Shown piece after piece: positions 1-5,672 of a stretch of DNA of 6,925 nt. Numbering within the stretch: position 1 is the first letter of the stretch; each line of letters starts with the position of its first letter. Position numbers and translations under genes: made by a program. The stretch spans positions 1-6,925 of the forward strand of contig DTZN01000251.1 of the NCBI GenBank assembly GCA_012961365.1, written 5' to 3'. The notes beneath the pieces are model-generated. The model ran no database searches and was not told where the DNA came from. It saw only the letters and a program-made list of their open reading frames with translations. Source of the stretch: Hydrogenothermaceae bacterium. Its GTDB lineage: Bacteria; Aquificota; Aquificia; Aquificales; Hydrogenothermaceae.

Positions 1-140
1 ATGGTTTTATAGCAAAACTAGATGAAGATTTAAATATAAAAAAGCAAATAAGAATTAAAGAACATAATATTTATTTACGGTCAATCATACCCTATAATAA
101 TCATTTATATGTATGTGGATATTATGGTTCTATAGCAAAA
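1..140 (+). repeat. 17-bp near-perfect direct repeat, 123 bp apart
   Basis: ATGGTTTTATAGCAAAA at 1-17 and ATGGTTCTATAGCAAAA at 124-140 differ at one base. The period of 123 bases is exactly 41 codons, and both copies lie in the same + strand frame, encoding GFIAK and GSIAK. They are best read as the DNA trace of repeated propeller blades rather than as a mobile or regulatory repeat. Confidence 0.6.
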
Positions 141-242
141 AACAAAAGTAGTATGCTCTGTAAAATCTGCCCAATAGACATGAACTCCATTATTTCAAAA
201 CTTCCAGTTTGCATTTGGTTTTCAAGGTTTTCGGATATATAG
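1..242 (+). CDS. C-terminal fragment of a probable beta-propeller repeat protein (5' end outside window)
   Basis: An open frame reads from the left edge (first whole codon at 3) to a TAG at 240-242, giving 79 visible codons. It contains GFIAKLDEDLNIKKQI and, 41 residues later, YYGSIAKNKSSMLCKI, separated by NNHLYVCGY. The pattern of a G-x-I-A-K-x-D strand followed by a strand like LYVCGY resembles blades of bacterial SBBP/NHL-type propellers, in which each blade reads roughly as 'this is what X does'. The DNA behind the two blades is also similar and lies an in-frame 123 bases apart, which supports real coding. After about residue 54 the frame (CPIDMNSI onward) no longer looks like a propeller and is antisense to the gspI-like gene. 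The true end may therefore be a fortuitous TAG after a junction. No function can be assigned beyond a propeller-like fold. Confidence 0.5.
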   Translation, partial: GFIAKLDEDLNIKKQIRIKEHNIYLRSIIPYNNHLYVCGYYGSIAKNKSSMLCKICPIDMNSIISKLPVCIWFSRFSDI

Positions 243-517
243 CTAAAAGCATTTGTTTTCCTTTCGATGATTGTTGCTTTGTATTTATACTTTAAACCAT
301 TTAATTTTCCCTGTGAAGAAGGATTTTTTAAAAGATTTTCTAATGAAATTTTATCTATAAGAGACATTGTTGTTGTATATATTAACTGGTATTTATTTAG
401 TTTGTTTTTATATACGAAAAACTGCTTTAAAGTTGCACTTATTACCATTATAGATACTGATAATATAAGTGTTGCTATTAAAACCTCAATTAGTGAGAAT
501 GCCTTATTACTCATCAT
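122..517 (-). CDS. gspI: GspI-like minor pseudopilin of the type II secretion system
   Basis: This 131-residue protein has a type III (prepilin) signal: a short basic leader, then A6^FSLIEVLIA with the conserved Glu at mature position 5 (E11) and a hydrophobic helix to about residue 30. The LIEVLIA form and the size fit GspI, which caps the pseudopilus tip with GspJ and GspK; GspJ is the main alternative. Residue -1 of the predicted cleavage site is Ala, not the usual Gly. The body (residues 40-112, including a G-x2-Y-x-Y-x-A strand and GSFEIMEF) fits a small pilin beta domain. The last 15 or so residues (QSILLLFFAIEP) are hydrophobic and are antisense to the propeller frame, so the natural C-terminus may be lost or replaced. 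The start at 517 overlaps the preceding gene by 11 bases; a second ATG lies at 514. Confidence 0.68.
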   Translation of the reverse strand: MMSNKAFSLIEVLIATLILSVSIMVISATLKQFFVYKNKLNKYQLIYTTTMSLIDKISLENLLKNPSSQGKLNGLKYKYKATIIERKTNAFSYISENLENQMQTGSFEIMEFMSIGQILQSILLLFFAIEP

Positions 518-695
518 TTAAAAACTTTTTAAATTTTTCTTTTTTTAATATATGTTTTTTTTCTACATTTTTTATATATTTATTAAATTTGTCTAAAGTT
601 TTTGTTGATAGAGGATAAACAATAGAAATAGCGATGGCAATTATTGCAACAATAATGAGAATTTCTATTAGTGTAAATCCTTTTTTAGAATACAT
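507..695 (-). CDS. Mini-pseudopilin at the gspH position (62 residues)
   Basis: The gene encodes a clear prepilin N-terminus: KKG^FTLIEILIIVAIIAIAI, with Glu at mature position 5 and one membrane-spanning pilin helix. It then ends after a lysine-rich tail, with 11 Lys in the last 31 residues. GspH-type pseudopilins normally carry a C-terminal beta domain of about 100 residues, and none is present here. ATG at 695 is the likely start; an in-frame GTG at 698 is possible. Either start overlaps the end of gspF, and the stop overlaps the ATG pair of the next gene, so the locus is compact and shows no decayed remnant. It may be a minimal pseudopilin that assembles through its helix alone, or a deletion product with an in-frame clean end. 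The family call is firm; the GspH identity is positional. Confidence 0.72.
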   Translation of the reverse strand: MYSKKGFTLIEILIIVAIIAIAISIVYPLSTKTLDKFNKYIKNVEKKHILKKEKFKKFLNDE

Positions 696-1878
696 CACTT
701 ATGCTTAAAACTGCAAGTAATATAGCTATTACTATAAAACCTATAAAAAATCCTACAAAAACAATAACTACTGGCTCTAATAAACCAAGAAGTTTTGATA
801 TACTATCTTTAAATTCTGTGATATACTTTTCACTTAACTTTTCTAGAATATCCTCAAGCTTTGCACTTTCTTCTCCTACTGATATAAGTGCAACTGCATC
901 ATATGGTATAAAAGGATATTTATTTAATACTTGACTAATTTTTCTGCCTTTTTTTAATTCATTTTGAATTTCTTCAAGGACATTTTTTAAGTTTGGATGG
1001 TTAGTTACTGTTTTTGTGAGTTTAACAGCTCTGTTTATATGTATCCCACCTTTTAACATGGTAGATAACGATGAAAATATATTGGAAAGTTCTAATTTTA
1101 TTAGAATATGGCTTAAATATGGAGTTTTATATAACAAATCCATAATAAATTGTTTAGTTTTTTTTAATCTGAAAGAATATATACCTATCAGTATAAAAGC
1201 AATAATTGCAAAAACAATAAAGGATAAATTTTCTTTTATATATAAACCAAAATTTATTACAAATTTTGATATTGCTGGTAATCTTGAAATCTCATCTTGG
1301 GAAAATATTTGTGCAAATTTAGGTAAAATAAAAACGGCTACTGTAAAAACAGTTATGATACTCATAATTATAAGAAATACTGGATAAGACAAAGAACTTT
1401 TTATTTCTTTTTTTAGATTTTGTTTAAAGATTACATCTTCCATCATTGTTTTTAAAGAAGCTTTTATATCTCCAATTGTTTCTCCTACAGAAAGAATATT
1501 TATGTAAAAATCAGGAATATTAATATTTTTATGCATTGATACCTCTTTTAACGCAACAGAAAACTGTTTACCTTCTTTAAGCATCTTTAGTATATCTTCC
1601 CAAAATTCTATTAGTGATTTATCATTAAGATTTTTTATTATTGTATAAACTGCTTTATCTATTTTTAGTCCTGCTGACAGTAAATAGTATAATTGCTCTA
1701 TAGTCGAGTATATTTTTTCTACAGATAATTTTCCTTTCTTTTTTTCGGGGTTATATTCTTTTATAGAAACAAGGATAATTTTTTCTGACTTTAGATATTC
1801 TAAAAGTTCTTGCTTTGAACCGGCAAATTTCCCTGTTATTTTTTCTCCAGAAGGGGAAATTCCTTCATAAATAATCAT
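685..1878 (-). CDS. gspF: Type II secretion inner-membrane platform protein GspF
   Basis: This 397-residue polytopic protein is of the GspF/PilC family and of normal length. It sits in the inner membrane, contacts the GspE ATPase through its cytoplasmic domains, and transmits movement to the growing pseudopilus. The family's two repeated T2SSF domains are visible. LLSAGLKIDKAV (67-78) with SVGETIGDIKASL (130-142) marks the first. MLKGGIHINRAV (274-285) with SVGEESAKLEDIL (333-345) marks the second. Hydrophobic segments lie at about 166-187, 218-236 and 367-392, the usual three-helix layout. The start ATG overlaps the gspE stop by one base (TAATG), indicating translational coupling. PilC of a type IV pilus is the alternative; the adjacent gspG favours secretion. 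Confidence 0.93.
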   Translation of the reverse strand: MIIYEGISPSGEKITGKFAGSKQELLEYLKSEKIILVSIKEYNPEKKKGKLSVEKIYSTIEQLYYLLSAGLKIDKAVYTIIKNLNDKSLIEFWEDILKMLKEGKQFSVALKEVSMHKNINIPDFYINILSVGETIGDIKASLKTMMEDVIFKQNLKKEIKSSLSYPVFLIIMSIITVFTVAVFILPKFAQIFSQDEISRLPAISKFVINFGLYIKENLSFIVFAIIAFILIGIYSFRLKKTKQFIMDLLYKTPYLSHILIKLELSNIFSSLSTMLKGGIHINRAVKLTKTVTNHPNLKNVLEEIQNELKKGRKISQVLNKYPFIPYDAVALISVGEESAKLEDILEKLSEKYITEFKDSISKLLGLLEPVVIVFVGFFIGFIVIAILLAVLSISDVF

Positions 1879-3521
1879 TATGAAACTACTCTTAATACTT
1901 CATCTATTGTTGTTTTTCCTTCTATTACCTTTAATAAACCATCTTCAAAAATAGATCTATATCCAAGTTTAGATATATTATTAAAACTTTTGTCTTTTTC
2001 AAACTCTTTTATAAGTTTATTATCAAAAGGAATTACTTCTGCTATCACTGTTCTTCCTTTATACCCGGTATAATTACAATGTTCACAACCAACAGCTCTT
2101 TTTGGGGAGTAATTTACTTTATATTTTTCTAAGAGAGTGTTTATTTTATATAAGGCTTTTTCTTCTTCGGAAAATTCAACTTCTTCTTTACAATAATCAC
2201 ATAAAGTCCTTACAAGTCTTTGAGCCATTAAACCTATTATAGATGCTTTTATAAGAAAAAACTCCACTCCCATATCAATAAGCCTTGATATTGATGCAAG
2301 AGCACTATTTGTATGAAGAGTTGACAAAACCAGATGTCCTGTAAGAGATGATTGAATAGCTATTTCTGCAGTTTCCTTATCTCTCATTTCACCGACCATA
2401 ATTATATCAGGATCTTGCCTTAATATACTTCTTAAAGCATATGCAAATGTATAACCTATATCAGGATTTATTTGTATCTGGTTTATACCTTTAAACTCAT
2501 ATTCAACAGGGTCTTCTACAGTAACTATTTTTACCTTTTCGTTATTAAGCCAGTTTAATATAGAATACAATGTTGTTGTTTTTCCAGAACCTGTTGGCCC
2601 TGTTGTTAGGAAAATCCCGTTTGCTTTTTGGGTTATCTTCTTTATTAAATCAATATGGTCATTATAAAAACCAAGGTTTTCTAAAGAATAATCTATACTT
2701 TCTTTTTTTAGCAACCTTAGAACAAAGCTTTCTCCAAATTGGGTTGGTACAGAAGATGCTCTTATATCTATTTCTGTACCAGCTATTTTTATTGAGATAC
2801 GACCATCTTGAGGAAGTCTGTTTTCTGCAATATTCATTCCAGATATAAGCTTTAATCTTGTAATTACAGGTAATTTTAAAGTGTTTGATATAGTTTCTAC
2901 TGTTGTTAAAAGACCGTCTATTCTAAATCTTACTTTCATGTTATCTTTGAAAGATTCAAAATGTATATCTGAGGCAATTTTTTCTATAGCTTTAGTAAAG
3001 ATAGAATTTATAAGCTTGATAACAGGTGTTTCTGATGCAAGTTCCTTTAGCTTTTCTATTTCATCTTCTAAAAAGTAAGTTGTTTCATCTGTTTCTGTTA
3101 AAACATCTCCCTCTATTAGTGTTATTAATGGCTTTATTCTATCTTCTGTTGACAGATAAATGGATAAATTTTTTCCAGTTATATTTTCTATAAAGGAAAA
3201 AATTTCTGTTTTTAATGGGTCATTGGTAATAATATGTATATATCTTTCATCTTCTTTAAAGGGAAATATTAGATTTTCTACAAGAACTTCCAAAGGTATA
3301 TTTATATTAAGAAAATCAAATTTTTCTAAATCTAACAAATGTGGTATATCAAATTGTATAGATAGGGCTTCTATTAGTTGTTCTTCAGTAATAACACCCA
3401 TATTTATTAATATTCTTCCGATTTTAGCTCCATAGTTTTCTTGTATAGAAAGTGCCGTATCTAAATCTGCTTTTGATATGTATCCTTTTTCAACAAGGAT
3501 TTCACCTAATTTTTTGTTCAT
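1878..3521 (-). CDS. gspE: Type II secretion assembly ATPase GspE with MshEN-type N domain
   Basis: This is the cytoplasmic hexameric ATPase that powers pseudopilus assembly, 547 residues from the ATG at 3521. That start forms an ATGA overlap with the gspG stop and is preferred to an in-frame TTG at 3533; GGGA lies just upstream. Residues 4-27 and 33-56 are two tandem 24-residue MshEN motifs, a cyclic-di-GMP binding type, separated by five residues. The catalytic core has Walker A GPTGSGKTT (308-316), an Asp box VTVEDPVEYE (about 333-342), Walker B IIMVGEMRD (373-381) and a His box STLHTNSA (400-407). A tetracysteine zinc site of two CxxC pairs (441/444 and 479/482) is typical of GspE and PilB. 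All key residues are present. PilB is the alternative; operon context supports GspE. Confidence 0.95.
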   Translation of the reverse strand: MNKKLGEILVEKGYISKADLDTALSIQENYGAKIGRILINMGVITEEQLIEALSIQFDIPHLLDLEKFDFLNINIPLEVLVENLIFPFKEDERYIHIITNDPLKTEIFSFIENITGKNLSIYLSTEDRIKPLITLIEGDVLTETDETTYFLEDEIEKLKELASETPVIKLINSIFTKAIEKIASDIHFESFKDNMKVRFRIDGLLTTVETISNTLKLPVITRLKLISGMNIAENRLPQDGRISIKIAGTEIDIRASSVPTQFGESFVLRLLKKESIDYSLENLGFYNDHIDLIKKITQKANGIFLTTGPTGSGKTTTLYSILNWLNNEKVKIVTVEDPVEYEFKGINQIQINPDIGYTFAYALRSILRQDPDIIMVGEMRDKETAEIAIQSSLTGHLVLSTLHTNSALASISRLIDMGVEFFLIKASIIGLMAQRLVRTLCDYCKEEVEFSEEEKALYKINTLLEKYKVNYSPKRAVGCEHCNYTGYKGRTVIAEVIPFDNKLIKEFEKDKSFNNISKLGYRSIFEDGLLKVIEGKTTIDEVLRVVS

Positions 3522-3949
3522 TCTGTATCCCAAACAGAAATATCTTTATTTTCTCCATCTCCTCCCTCTTTTCCATCTGCTCCTAAAGATTTAAGTTCAA
3601 AAGGTCTTCCATTATCTCCCGGTACTTTGTATATGTATGGATTGCCCCAAGGGTCGGATTTTACAGGTTTTGGTAAATAAGGACCATCCCACCCTTTTAT
3701 ATTATTAGGATTTTCCCATAAAACCTTTAAACCTTCACTTTCTGTTGGATATCTACCTACATCAATTTTAAATGCATCAAGGGCAGTTTCTATCATTCGA
3801 ATTTGGGCTTTTACTGTTTTTTGTTTAGAAGAAGATAACTTGCTAAATAATTTTGGAGCAACCAAAGATGCTAGTAATCCAATGATAACTACAACAACTA
3901 ATATTTCTATTAATGTAAAACCTTTTTTAGCTTTTTCACTGCTATTCAT
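3518..3949 (-). CDS. gspG: Major pseudopilin GspG of the type II secretion system
   Basis: The 143-residue precursor of the main pseudopilus subunit has the leader MNSSEKAKKG cut before F11 by prepilin peptidase (not encoded here), Glu15 at mature position 5, and one hydrophobic helix to about residue 31. The GspG signature follows: ALDAFKIDVGRYPTESEGLKVL, shown here as its two halves ALDAFKIDVGRYPT and ESEGLKVL (56-77), then SDPWGNPYIYKVPG (98-111). The C-terminal loop GADGKEGGDGENKDI (123-137) matches the family's calcium-binding loop, whose acidic residues stabilise the fold. Length and motifs are fully normal. It begins 8 bp after the ugd stop, and the SD-like GAGG overlaps that stop (TAGAGG). 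gspG leads the T2SS genes here instead of following gspE and gspF, as it does in the common E-F-G-H-I order. Confidence 0.96.
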   Translation of the reverse strand: MNSSEKAKKGFTLIEILVVVVIIGLLASLVAPKLFSKLSSSKQKTVKAQIRMIETALDAFKIDVGRYPTESEGLKVLWENPNNIKGWDGPYLPKPVKSDPWGNPYIYKVPGDNGRPFELKSLGADGKEGGDGENKDISVWDTE

Positions 3950-3957
3950 AATAACCT

Positions 3958-5130
3958 CTAACCTTCCCCAAAAATATCTCTTGTATAAACTTTATCTTTT
4001 ACATCTTCTAATTCATCTGAAAATCTATTTGCAACTATTAAATCTGATTTTTGTTTAAATGAGTTTATATCTTTTTCTACTGGAAATTCCATGAATTTAT
4101 CCTCTTTTATTAAAGGTTCATATATTATAATCCCAATGTCTTTTGCCTTCAAGTATTCAATAATATCTATTATTGCTGCTGAACGAAAGTTATCTGAGCC
4201 TGTTTTCATACTAAGTCTATATATCCCAACAAGTTTAGGATTTCTTTTTACTATTTGCTCTGCTATATAGTATTTTCTTGCTAAGTTAGATTCTATAGTT
4301 GCTTTTATTAAGTATGTAGGGATATTTTTCTCTTGATAGTTTGCAAGTAATTGTTTTGTGTCTTTTGGAAGGCAATATCCTCCATAACCAAAGGAAGGGT
4401 TATTGTAATACATACCTATTCTTGGGTCTAAACATACTCCTTCTATAATTTCTTTAGCATTTAATCCATGTGTTTCTGCAAAGGTGTCAAGTTCATTGAA
4501 AAAAGCAACTCTCATTGCAAGGTATGTATTAGCAAATAGTTTTATACTTTCAGCTTCCACGGAACCTGTAAATAGCACAGGAACGTCTTTTTTCTTTGCT
4601 CCTTCAAGCAAAAGCTTTGCAAACTGTTTTGCTTTTTCTGATTTATCTCCAACAACTATTCTAGATGGATAAAGATTATCGTAAAGAGCTTTTCCTTCTC
4701 TTAAGAATTCTGGTGAAAAGATTATATTCTTTACTCCAAATCTTTGTTTTATACTTTCTGTATATCCAATAGGTATTGTAGATTTTATAACTATTGTTGT
4801 ATTTTGGTTTATATCTAAAACTTCACTTATTACTGCTTCTACAGATTTTGTATTAAAGTAGTTTGTTATAGGGTCATAATCAGTTGGAGTTGCAATTATC
4901 ACAAAATCTGCATCTTCGTAAGCTTGTTTTGGGTCAGTAGTAGCTTTTAGATTTAAAGGTTTATTTGCAAGGTAATCTTCTATATCTTTGTCTATAATTG
5001 GAGATTTTTTTTGATTTATAAGGTTTACTTTATTTTCATCTATATCTTTTATTACTACTTCATTATTTTGAGCAAGTAAAATTGCATTAGAAAGTCCTAC
5101 ATATCCTGCACCAGCTACTGCTATTTTCAA
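3958..5130 (-). CDS. ugd: UDP-glucose 6-dehydrogenase
   Basis: This cytosolic enzyme oxidises UDP-glucose to UDP-glucuronate with two NAD+, supplying precursor for capsule, exopolysaccharide or LPS sugars. The 390-residue length matches the short bacterial Ugd/HasB class. Visible signatures are the N-terminal Rossmann loop GAGYVG (7-12), KSTIP (116-120), [21 protein letters not shown] in two parts [12 protein letters not shown] and LYPSRIVVG (141-161), Lys197 in [10 protein letters not shown], and the active-site Cys253 in [14 protein letters not shown] (248-261). The C-terminal nucleotide-binding half includes [12 protein letters not shown]. All catalytic residues expected for the family are present. 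The start is TTG, set by GAGGGA six bases upstream and by the family N-terminus [12 protein letters not shown]. It is first in the operon; co-transcription with T2SS genes is inferred from the 8-bp gap. Related UDP-ManNAc dehydrogenases are less likely given the sequence style and length. Confidence 0.93.
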   Translation of the reverse strand: MKIAVAGAGYVGLSNAILLAQNNEVVIKDIDENKVNLINQKKSPIIDKDIEDYLANKPLNLKATTDPKQAYEDADFVIIATPTDYDPITNYFNTKSVEAVISEVLDINQNTTIVIKSTIPIGYTESIKQRFGVKNIIFSPEFLREGKALYDNLYPSRIVVGDKSEKAKQFAKLLLEGAKKKDVPVLFTGSVEAESIKLFANTYLAMRVAFFNELDTFAETHGLNAKEIIEGVCLDPRIGMYYNNPSFGYGGYCLPKDTKQLLANYQEKNIPTYLIKATIESNLARKYYIAEQIVKRNPKLVGIYRLSMKTGSDNFRSAAIIDIIEYLKAKDIGIIIYEPLIKEDKFMEFPVEKDINSFKQKSDLIVANRFSDELEDVKDKVYTRDIFGEG

Positions 5131-5136
5131 ATTTGG

Positions 5137-5145
5137 TCCCTCTTT
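5137..5145 (-). promoter_or_regulatory. Shine-Dalgarno sequence deciding the ugd TTG start
   Basis: On the - strand AAAGAGGGA lies with its GAGGGA core six bases before the TTG at 5130. It is the strongest ribosome site in the - strand unit and picks TTG over the upstream out-of-frame ATG at 5150. Confidence 0.75.
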
Positions 5146-5174
5146 GACATTACCGATAAAATTTCTTATAATTT

Positions 5175-5204
5175 ATTATAAATCAATAAAAATTTATAAA
5201 TCAA
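5175..5204 (-). promoter_or_regulatory. Predicted sigma70-type promoter for the ugd-gsp operon
   Basis: Reading the - strand, a -35-like TTGATT (5204-5199) is followed by an 18-bp spacer and a perfect -10 TATAAT (5180-5175). Transcription would start near 5168, leaving a leader of about 38 nt that carries the ugd SD. The -35 lies inside one copy of the tandem repeat and the -10 straddles the edge of the other. In DNA this AT-rich, chance matches to -10 boxes are common; the spacing and position are what support the call. Confidence 0.55.
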
Positions 5205-5213
5205 TAAAAATTT
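5178..5213. repeat. Perfect 18-bp tandem duplication upstream of ugd
   Basis: ATAAATCAATAAAAATTT occurs twice head to tail (5178-5195 and 5196-5213) with no mismatch. Each copy carries TTGATTTAT on the - strand. The duplication overlaps the predicted operon promoter and defines the distance between its -35 and -10 elements. Confidence 0.9.
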
Positions 5214-5281
5214 GAAACTTTTTGTTAGGTTTTATATAGTTTTCAAAGGTGTCCTAAAATAGTTTAATATTATATCAAAAT

Positions 5282-5614
5282 TTATGGTTTGCAAACTTTG
5301 CACGGTCTTAGTCCTGCATTTCTTGCCTGTTTTTTAGATTTAAATTTTACTTTATGCTTTATTTTTTTTGCAAATTTACAATCTGGTTTATGGAAGATTT
5401 TTCCATTTTTTTTATCCACAAAGTATTTATGTTGCTTTCTTTTTTGTTTTTTATATTTTCTGTAAGACTTTGTTTTTTTGTGGTTTGATTTTGTTTCAGG
5501 AATATTCTTAAGAAGAATATAATTACCCTTATTTTCTATTAAAATCTCTTTAGATATACTTAAACTAAATAGAAAACAAATTAATAAATAAATTACTAAA
5601 AATTTTCTCCCCAT
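5282..5614 (-). CDS. Small exported basic protein with C-terminal Ada-like zinc-binding motif
   Basis: The 110-residue protein starts with a Sec signal peptide (basic MGRK, hydrophobic 5-20, likely cut near SIS-KE at 21), so it should act in the periplasm or outside the cell. A spacer with a strongly basic stretch (45-63, rich in Lys, Arg and His) follows. Residues 66-110 match the metal-binding motif of Ada-like domains: NGKIFHKPDCKFAKKI, then VKFKSKKQARNAG, then RPCKVCKP. Cys79, Cys105 and Cys108, with His75 or another residue, would bind one zinc. Similar modules sit at the C-termini of secreted nucleases and DNA-uptake proteins, so nucleic-acid binding is a reasonable inference, but no catalytic domain is present. 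There is no clear SD before the ATG at 5614. It is divergent from lpxB and separated from ugd by 151 bp. The fold call is moderate; the role is unknown. Confidence 0.72.
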   Translation of the reverse strand: MGRKFLVIYLLICFLFSLSISKEILIENKGNYILLKNIPETKSNHKKTKSYRKYKKQKRKQHKYFVDKKNGKIFHKPDCKFAKKIKHKVKFKSKKQARNAGLRPCKVCKP

Positions 5615-5648
5615 TTTTATGACTTAAGCTTATAATAATTGGTGTTTA

Positions 5649-5654
5649 TATAAT
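5649..5654 (+). promoter_or_regulatory. Candidate -10 element for lpxB in a 58-bp divergent intergenic region
   Basis: TATAAT lies 18 bases before the lpxB TTG and would give a very short leader of about 12 nt that still includes the SD. A second TATAAT is at 5631-5636. No convincing -35 is seen for either. The same AT-rich stretch must also hold the promoter of the divergent exported-protein gene; TATTAT-like sequence is present on the - strand. Confidence 0.35.
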
Positions 5655-5660
5655 ACCAAA

Positions 5661-5666
5661 AGAAGG
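5661..5666 (+). promoter_or_regulatory. Shine-Dalgarno sequence deciding the lpxB TTG start
   Basis: AGAAGG is six bases upstream of TTG at 5673. There is no better in-frame ATG, and the family N-terminus (K-x-F-I-S-V-G-E-V-S-G-D) begins immediately after. Confidence 0.7.
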
Positions 5667-5672
5667 TAAAGA

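Noticed and set aside
267..521. + strand open frame of 84 codons
   Set aside because: It lies wholly antisense to the gspI-like gene, has no SD, and shows no recognisable motif.
1016..1387. + strand open frame of 123 codons
   Set aside because: It is antisense to gspF; its hydrophobic look is the mirror of the membrane helices on the other strand.
2570..3435. Several + strand open frames of 65-92 codons
   Set aside because: All are antisense to the well-supported gspE, in line with AT-rich complement strands lacking stops by chance.
3522..3533. TTG at 3533 as the gspE start
   Set aside because: The ATG at 3521 gives an ATGA overlap with gspG and begins right at the conserved KLGEIL motif; the four extra codons add nothing seen in the family.
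661..3931. Similar DNA at 661-690 and 3901-3931 as a dispersed repeat
   Set aside because: Both encode the conserved KKGFTLIEI prepilin signal, so the likeness is explained by protein homology.
5157..5213. Tandem repeats upstream of ugd as a CRISPR array or plasmid iterons
   Set aside because: There are only two adjoining 18-bp units with no spacers and no cas or rep gene nearby.
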